Assembly (NCBI GenBank): GCA_902478865.1
Contig: CABSNA010000048.1
Span: 1 to 8,756 of the forward strand
Reading direction: 5' to 3'
Length of the DNA: 8,756 nt
Source of the DNA: an uncultured Collinsella sp.
GTDB lineage: Bacteria; Actinomycetota; Coriobacteriia; Coriobacteriales; Coriobacteriaceae
Below, piece by piece: positions 5,990 to 8,756 of the stretch. Position 1 is the stretch's first letter, and each line of letters begins with the position of its first letter. Position numbers and translations under genes: made by a program. Below the pieces are notes generated by a model, which did not search any database, was not told where the DNA came from, and was given only the letters and a program-made list of their open reading frames with translations.

Positions 5990-7192
5990 ATGCAGATTAC
6001 CTCAGGCCTGCCTGAAGGCTTTAACGCCGGCGCGTACGACATGATTGTCGTCGGCGCTGGATATGCCGGTGCCGTTTGCGCCCGCCGTCTTGCCGAGACC
6101 ATCGGCTATCGTGTTGCCGTTTTGGAGCGCCGTAGCCACATTGCGGGCAATGCCTATGACTGCACTGACGAGGCCGGAATCTTGATCCACGAGTACGGTC
6201 CGCATATCTATCACACCTTTAACGAGCGCGTTCACAATTTCCTGTCGCGCTTTACCAAGTGGACGGATTATCAGCACAAGGTGCTCGCCAACATCAACGG
6301 TACCCTTATGCCCGTGCCCTTCAACCATGCGAGTCTCAAGCTCGCCTTTGGTGACGAGCGCGGCGAGGAGCTGTATCAGAAGCTCGTGGAGACCTTTGGC
6401 AAGGATGTCAAGGTGCCCATTATGGAGCTGCGTAAGAAGAACGACCCCGACTTGGCCGAGGTCGCCGATTACGTCTACGAGAACGTCTTTTTGCATTACA
6501 CCATGAAGCAGTGGGGCCAGACGCCCGATCAGATCGATCCCTCGATCACCGGCCGCGTTCCCGTCTTTGTGGGCGATGATGACCGCTACTTCCCGCAAGC
6601 TCCCTTCCAGGGCATGCCGCAGGACGGCTATACCGCACTGTTCGAGCACATGCTCGACCACGATCTGATTGATGTGTTCTGCGACGTGGATGCCCGCGAC
6701 CTCTTCGAGATTGACGAGACCACCGTCAAGATCGACGGCAAGGTCTATGGCGGCGAGATCGTCTACACCGGTCCGCTCGACGAGCTGTTCAATCTCGACC
6801 TGGGCGCCCTGCCGTACCGTACGCTCGACATGAAGTTCGAGACGCTCGATATGGATCAGTTCCAGCCCGTGGGCACCGTCAACTACACCACGAGCGAGGA
6901 TTACACGCGCATCACCGAGTTCAAGAATATGACTGGCCAGGTCCTGCCCGGCAAGACCACCATCATGAAGGAATACTCCAAGGCCTATACGCCCGGCTCG
7001 GGTGAGACGCCGTACTACGCCATTCTTGAGCCCGAGAACCGTGAGCTCTATGAGCGCTATCTTGAGCGCGTCCAGAACCTGACGAACTTCCACCCGGTGG
7101 GTCGTCTGGCCGAGTATCGTTACTACGATATGGACGCTGTGACCAATTCCGCCCTCGATCTTTCGGATGAGATTATCGCCTGCCATGCATAA
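5990..7192 (+). CDS. glf: UDP-galactopyranose mutase
   Basis: Flavoenzyme that converts UDP-galactopyranose to UDP-galactofuranose in the cytoplasm, the donor for galactofuranose-containing surface glycans and glycolipids. It has 400 residues, near the bacterial norm (370-400). Seen: an FAD-binding Rossmann motif G22-A-G-Y-A-G27 with acidic E46 at the end of the second strand; EYGPHIYHT (68-76); HYTMKQWG with W175; the GRVPVFVGDDDRYFPQAPFQ stretch (188-207, R189) followed by GMP-DGY; NYTTSEDYTRITEFK (298-312) with R307, matching the substrate-binding arginine of the family; and VGRLAEYRYYDMD (370-382) contacting FAD. ATG 5990 follows AAGGAG (5979-5984) at 5 nt. It gives a 16-residue tail before the first strand; M18 is a less likely start. 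The 3' end overlaps the next gene by 8 nt, indicating translational coupling. Confidence 0.95.
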   Translation: MQITSGLPEGFNAGAYDMIVVGAGYAGAVCARRLAETIGYRVAVLERRSHIAGNAYDCTDEAGILIHEYGPHIYHTFNERVHNFLSRFTKWTDYQHKVLANINGTLMPVPFNHASLKLAFGDERGEELYQKLVETFGKDVKVPIMELRKKNDPDLAEVADYVYENVFLHYTMKQWGQTPDQIDPSITGRVPVFVGDDDRYFPQAPFQGMPQDGYTALFEHMLDHDLIDVFCDVDARDLFEIDETTVKIDGKVYGGEIVYTGPLDELFNLDLGALPYRTLDMKFETLDMDQFQPVGTVNYTTSEDYTRITEFKNMTGQVLPGKTTIMKEYSKAYTPGSGETPYYAILEPENRELYERYLERVQNLTNFHPVGRLAEYRYYDMDAVTNSALDLSDEIIACHA

Positions 7193-8216
7193 AGTCATAA
7201 CATTCGGTATTCCCTCGTATAACGCCACCAAGGACATGGACCATTGCATCACCTCTATCTTGGAGGGGAGCAATTACGCCACCGATATCGAGATTATCGT
7301 GGTGGACGACGGCTCCAAGGACGAGACGGCCGCCAAGGCCGACGAGTGGGAGGCCCGTTACCCTGGAATCATCCGCGCGGTGCACCAGGAGAACGGCGGT
7401 CACGGTATTGCCGTCCTTTCGGGTCTGCGCGAGGCGCAGGGCACCTACTACAAGGTTGTTGATTCGGACGACTGGCTTGACGGTGCTGCCCTTTCGACCA
7501 TGCTGTCGATTCTGCGTGGCTTTGAGGAGCGCGACCAGCGCGTTGACCTGTTTATCTCGAACTACGTGTACGAGAAGGTTTACGAGGGCACGCATACCGC
7601 TATTGGCTACAAATTTGCCCTGCCGCGCAAAAAGATCTTTTCCTGGGATCAGATCGGTCATTTTCGCCTGGACCAGAACCTGCTCATGCACAGCCTGTGC
7701 TATCGCACGGATGTGCTGCGCGAGTCCAACCTTCCCATGCCGCCGCACACGTTCTATGTGGACAACATCTACGCCTACGTGCCGCTGCCGCGTTGCAAGA
7801 CCATGTACTACGCCGACATCGACCTCTACCGCTACTTTATCGGTCGCGAAGGTCAGAGCGTCAACGAGGCAACGATGGTCAAGCGTCTGGACCAGCAGTT
7901 CCGTGTTACGCGTATCATGATGGAGTCGTACCACTTGTACAGCGATGTTGAGTCGTCGCGTCTGCGTTCGTACATGATGGGCTACTTCACCATGATGATG
8001 GCGATCTGCTCGGTTCTCACCAAGCTTTCCGAGGAAGATTGCGCCGACGAGCGCCTAAAGATGCTGTGGAATGATTTGAAGGCCTACGACGAGCGCATGT
8101 ATCGTCGTGCCCGCTACGGCGTGGTCGGGTTCTTCACCAATCTGCGCGGACGGGCCGGAGACAAAACCACGCTCGGCCTATACCGTCTTGCCTCTAAGAT
8201 CTTCAAATTCAACTAA
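7185..8216 (+). CDS. GT2-family glycosyltransferase coupled to glf
   Basis: Family 2 (GT-A fold) glycosyltransferase, 343 residues. Seen: the N-terminal strand KVITFGIPSYN (3-13), V40-D41-D42-G43-S44 for nucleotide-sugar binding, QENGGHG (68-74), and the metal-binding motif D93-S-D95-D96-W97. A helical C-terminal half follows with a Met-rich hydrophobic stretch (264-280), and then a basic amphipathic tail ending YRLASKIFKFN that probably sits on the inner membrane face. The start is ATG 7185, overlapping the glf stop by 8 nt. An in-frame ATG at 7167 would add six residues but lacks a ribosome binding site. Coupling to glf suggests it uses UDP-galactofuranose, i.e. a galactofuranosyltransferase for a glycolipid or cell-wall glycan. 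That is inference from context; the motifs alone fix neither donor nor acceptor. A nested inverted repeat begins 32 nt after the stop. Confidence 0.88.
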   Translation: MHKVITFGIPSYNATKDMDHCITSILEGSNYATDIEIIVVDDGSKDETAAKADEWEARYPGIIRAVHQENGGHGIAVLSGLREAQGTYYKVVDSDDWLDGAALSTMLSILRGFEERDQRVDLFISNYVYEKVYEGTHTAIGYKFALPRKKIFSWDQIGHFRLDQNLLMHSLCYRTDVLRESNLPMPPHTFYVDNIYAYVPLPRCKTMYYADIDLYRYFIGREGQSVNEATMVKRLDQQFRVTRIMMESYHLYSDVESSRLRSYMMGYFTMMMAICSVLTKLSEEDCADERLKMLWNDLKAYDERMYRRARYGVVGFFTNLRGRAGDKTTLGLYRLASKIFKFN

Positions 8217-8248
8217 CTGTTGAGTAATCGCTGCTGATAGGTTGACTG

Positions 8249-8358
8249 GGCCCCTTGGCCTTTAGTTTGCTACTGCGAACAGTCCTGCTCGCACGGAAAG
8301 CACATTAAGTGCTTTCCGGCTCGTGCGGAACTTGTATCAAACTAAAGGCCAAGGGGCC
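8249..8358 (+). repeat. Nested inverted repeat / candidate structured RNA element, copy 2 (after the glycosyltransferase)
   Basis: The outer arms 8249-8269 and 8338-8358 are perfect 21-bp complements. An inner stem GGAAAGCAC (8295-8303) pairs with GTGCTTTCC (8309-8317) over an ATTAA loop, and GCAC/GTGC extends it. Between these layers, AGTCC (8281-8285 region) can pair with GGAACT with one bulged A. It shares GTTTGCT, ACAGTCCT, CACATTAAGTG, TGCGGAACT and CAAAC, in order, with the reverse complement of the copy at 8452, although the arms themselves differ. No T-run follows. Confidence 0.65.
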
Positions 8359-8383
8359 TCTGCTATAAGAATCGATTGTCAGG

Positions 8384-8451
8384 TTATTTGAATTTGAAGA
8401 TCTTCGACGCGCGGTACACAGGGGCCTGGGCTGAAAAGATCTTAGTTGTTA
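8384..8451 (-). pseudogene. Remnant of a glycosyltransferase 3' end, convergent with the intact gene
   Basis: On the minus strand, an open stretch ending in TAA (complement of 8384-8386) encodes TTKIFSAQAPVYRASKIFKF plus a final Lys. This matches the tail of the intact glycosyltransferase (YRLASKIFKFN). The DNA AAGATCTTCAAATTCAA is identical over 17 nt in both (8196-8212 plus, 8388-8404 minus). The match stops at the edge of the inverted repeat starting at 8452, and an in-frame stop (TAA, complement of 8474-8476) lies inside that repeat, so no intact gene exists. Most likely this is the leftover of a convergent paralogue removed by recombination. Alternatively it is only an extra inverted-repeat layer around the 8249-8358 element, but the peptide match beyond the 17 nt favours a gene remnant. 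Confidence 0.45.
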
Positions 8452-8580
8452 GTCGGTCGGAGACGGGCGGGCGTTACGTTTGTCGCGAGTTCCGCATGCA
8501 AAGAAGGCCACTTAATGTGGCCTTCGTCTTGCATAGGACTGTAGAGCAGCAAACGTAACGCCCGCCCGCCTCCGACCGAC
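8452..8580 (-). repeat. Nested inverted repeat / candidate structured RNA element, copy 3
   Basis: The outer arms 8452-8482 and 8550-8580 pair over 31 positions with a single mismatch (A8463). The inner stem GAAGGCCAC (8503-8511) pairs with GTGGCCTTC (8517-8525) over a TTAAT loop and is extended by ATGCAA/TTGCAT. On the minus strand it reads GTTTGCTGCT, ACAGTCCT, CACATTAAGTG, TGCGGAACT, CAAAC, the same ordered motifs as the copy at 8249. It begins 12 nt after the stop codon of the truncated minus-strand gene. The arms are very GC-rich and unrelated to those of the other copies. Confidence 0.65.
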
Positions 8581-8592
8581 GGTCGAGTGGGG

Positions 8593-8723
8593 TTACTTCG
8601 CGGCGCCGGGGATGCCGTGGGAGGTTTTGGCGGTTTTTGCTCCGTTTACGATGGCGGTCTGTAAGGCCCTTACGGCGAGCATGCCCAACAGGTCTAGGGG
8701 AACGGTGGCGCTTGCCTGGGCGC
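8593..8723 (-). CDS. C-terminal end of a protein, possibly a P1 (DmpA/S58) family peptidase, cut by the contig end
   Basis: The minus-strand frame from the adapter junction to TAA (complement of 8593-8595) gives 42 residues ending GIPGAAK, with VPLDLLGMLAVRALQTAIVN as its most regular part. The helix-like hydrophobic pattern with alternating Ala/Val/Leu, and the normal codon bias of the neighbours, suggest a real gene. The pattern xxMLAxxxLxxAIVxxxKxA-x-GIPxAxx resembles, from memory, the C-terminus of P1-family aminopeptidases (DmpA-like), but 42 residues are too few to be sure. The 5' part is missing because the contig stops. Copy 3 of the nested inverted repeat follows 12 nt after the stop. 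Confidence 0.45.
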
Positions 8724-8756
8724 CTGTCTCTTATACACATCTGACGCTGCCGACGA
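8724..8756. other. Untrimmed Nextera transposase adapter (sequencing artefact)
   Basis: CTGTCTCTTATACACATCT (8724-8742) is the 19-bp Tn5 mosaic end used in Nextera libraries. The following 14 bases to 8756 complete the reverse complement of the Read 1 adapter exactly. This is not genomic DNA. It marks a contig end, and any peptide starting MCIRDR on the minus strand here is an artefact. Confidence 0.97.

Noticed and set aside
8376..8558. Plus-strand open frame of 60 residues
   Set aside because: It covers the antisense of the glycosyltransferase remnant and most of the copy 3 inverted repeat, and has no ribosome binding site or family resemblance.
4631..8580. Integron attC sites as an explanation for the nested inverted repeats
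   Set aside because: attC sites keep conserved outer core sites (RYYYAAC/GTTRRRY). Here the outer ends vary between copies and the conserved bases are internal, and no integrase is present.
4631..8580. MITE or insertion-sequence ends
   Set aside because: Mobile elements keep the same terminal repeats in each copy; these arms differ completely between copies, and no target-site duplication was recognised at the ends.
1..8723. CRISPR arrays, tRNA or rRNA genes, prophage or toxin-antitoxin loci
   Set aside because: No regularly spaced repeats, no cloverleaf or rRNA segments, and no phage or toxin-like proteins were seen on either strand.
8474..8740. Minus-strand open frame of 88 residues beginning MCIRDR
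   Set aside because: The first residues are translated from the Nextera adapter, and the frame then runs through the tail of another gene in a different frame and into an inverted repeat.

Overview
The window looks like chromosomal DNA from a GC-rich gut actinobacterium of the class Coriobacteriia, most likely Collinsella or a close relative. This is an inference from gene content, codon use (strong preference for C/G third bases, especially in the first acetate kinase and in pta) and protein style; no rRNA or other marker is present. No phage, insertion sequence, CRISPR array or tRNA was found. The right edge is technical: the last 33 bases match the reverse complement of the Nextera Read 1 transposase adapter, so the window ends at a contig end with untrimmed adapter.

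Layout. Bases 3-1755 run rightward and carry the 3' part of xseA, then xseB (the two subunits of exonuclease VII), then a HIT/HinT-type nucleotide-binding protein. Bases 1903-4424 hold two tandem acetate kinase genes of equal length (392 aa), each with its own terminator. A convergent phosphotransacetylase gene (pta, 4778-5758, minus strand) faces them. A divergent promoter region (about 5760-5990) separates pta from a rightward pair: glf (UDP-galactopyranose mutase) and an overlapping GT2 glycosyltransferase gene (to 8216). The last 540 bases hold two large inverted repeats, a minus-strand remnant resembling the tail of the glycosyltransferase, and the last 42 codons of a minus-strand gene cut by the contig end.

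How the genes work together. Pta (acetyl-CoA to acetyl phosphate) and AckA (acetyl phosphate plus ADP to acetate plus ATP) form the fermentative acetate/ATP pathway. One kinase (3246-4424) keeps the usual acetate kinase motifs. The other (1903-3081) has changes at several normally conserved motif positions yet uses highly biased codons. Glf makes UDP-galactofuranose, and the coupled glycosyltransferase is a plausible user of it for a surface glycan or glycolipid.

Most interesting signal. Three nested inverted repeats (4631-4761, 8249-8358, 8452-8580) lie 12-32 nt after the stop codons of pta, the glycosyltransferase and the truncated minus-strand gene, always on the same strand as that gene. 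Their long outer arms (21-31 bp) differ in sequence between copies but stay self-complementary. Short internal motifs are shared in the same order: GUCCU before an inner hairpin and UGCGGA after it. Two copies also share ACAGTCCT, CACATTAAGTG and TGCGGAACT. Variable paired stems around conserved internal bases is the pattern expected of a structured RNA (or folded DNA) family at gene 3' ends.
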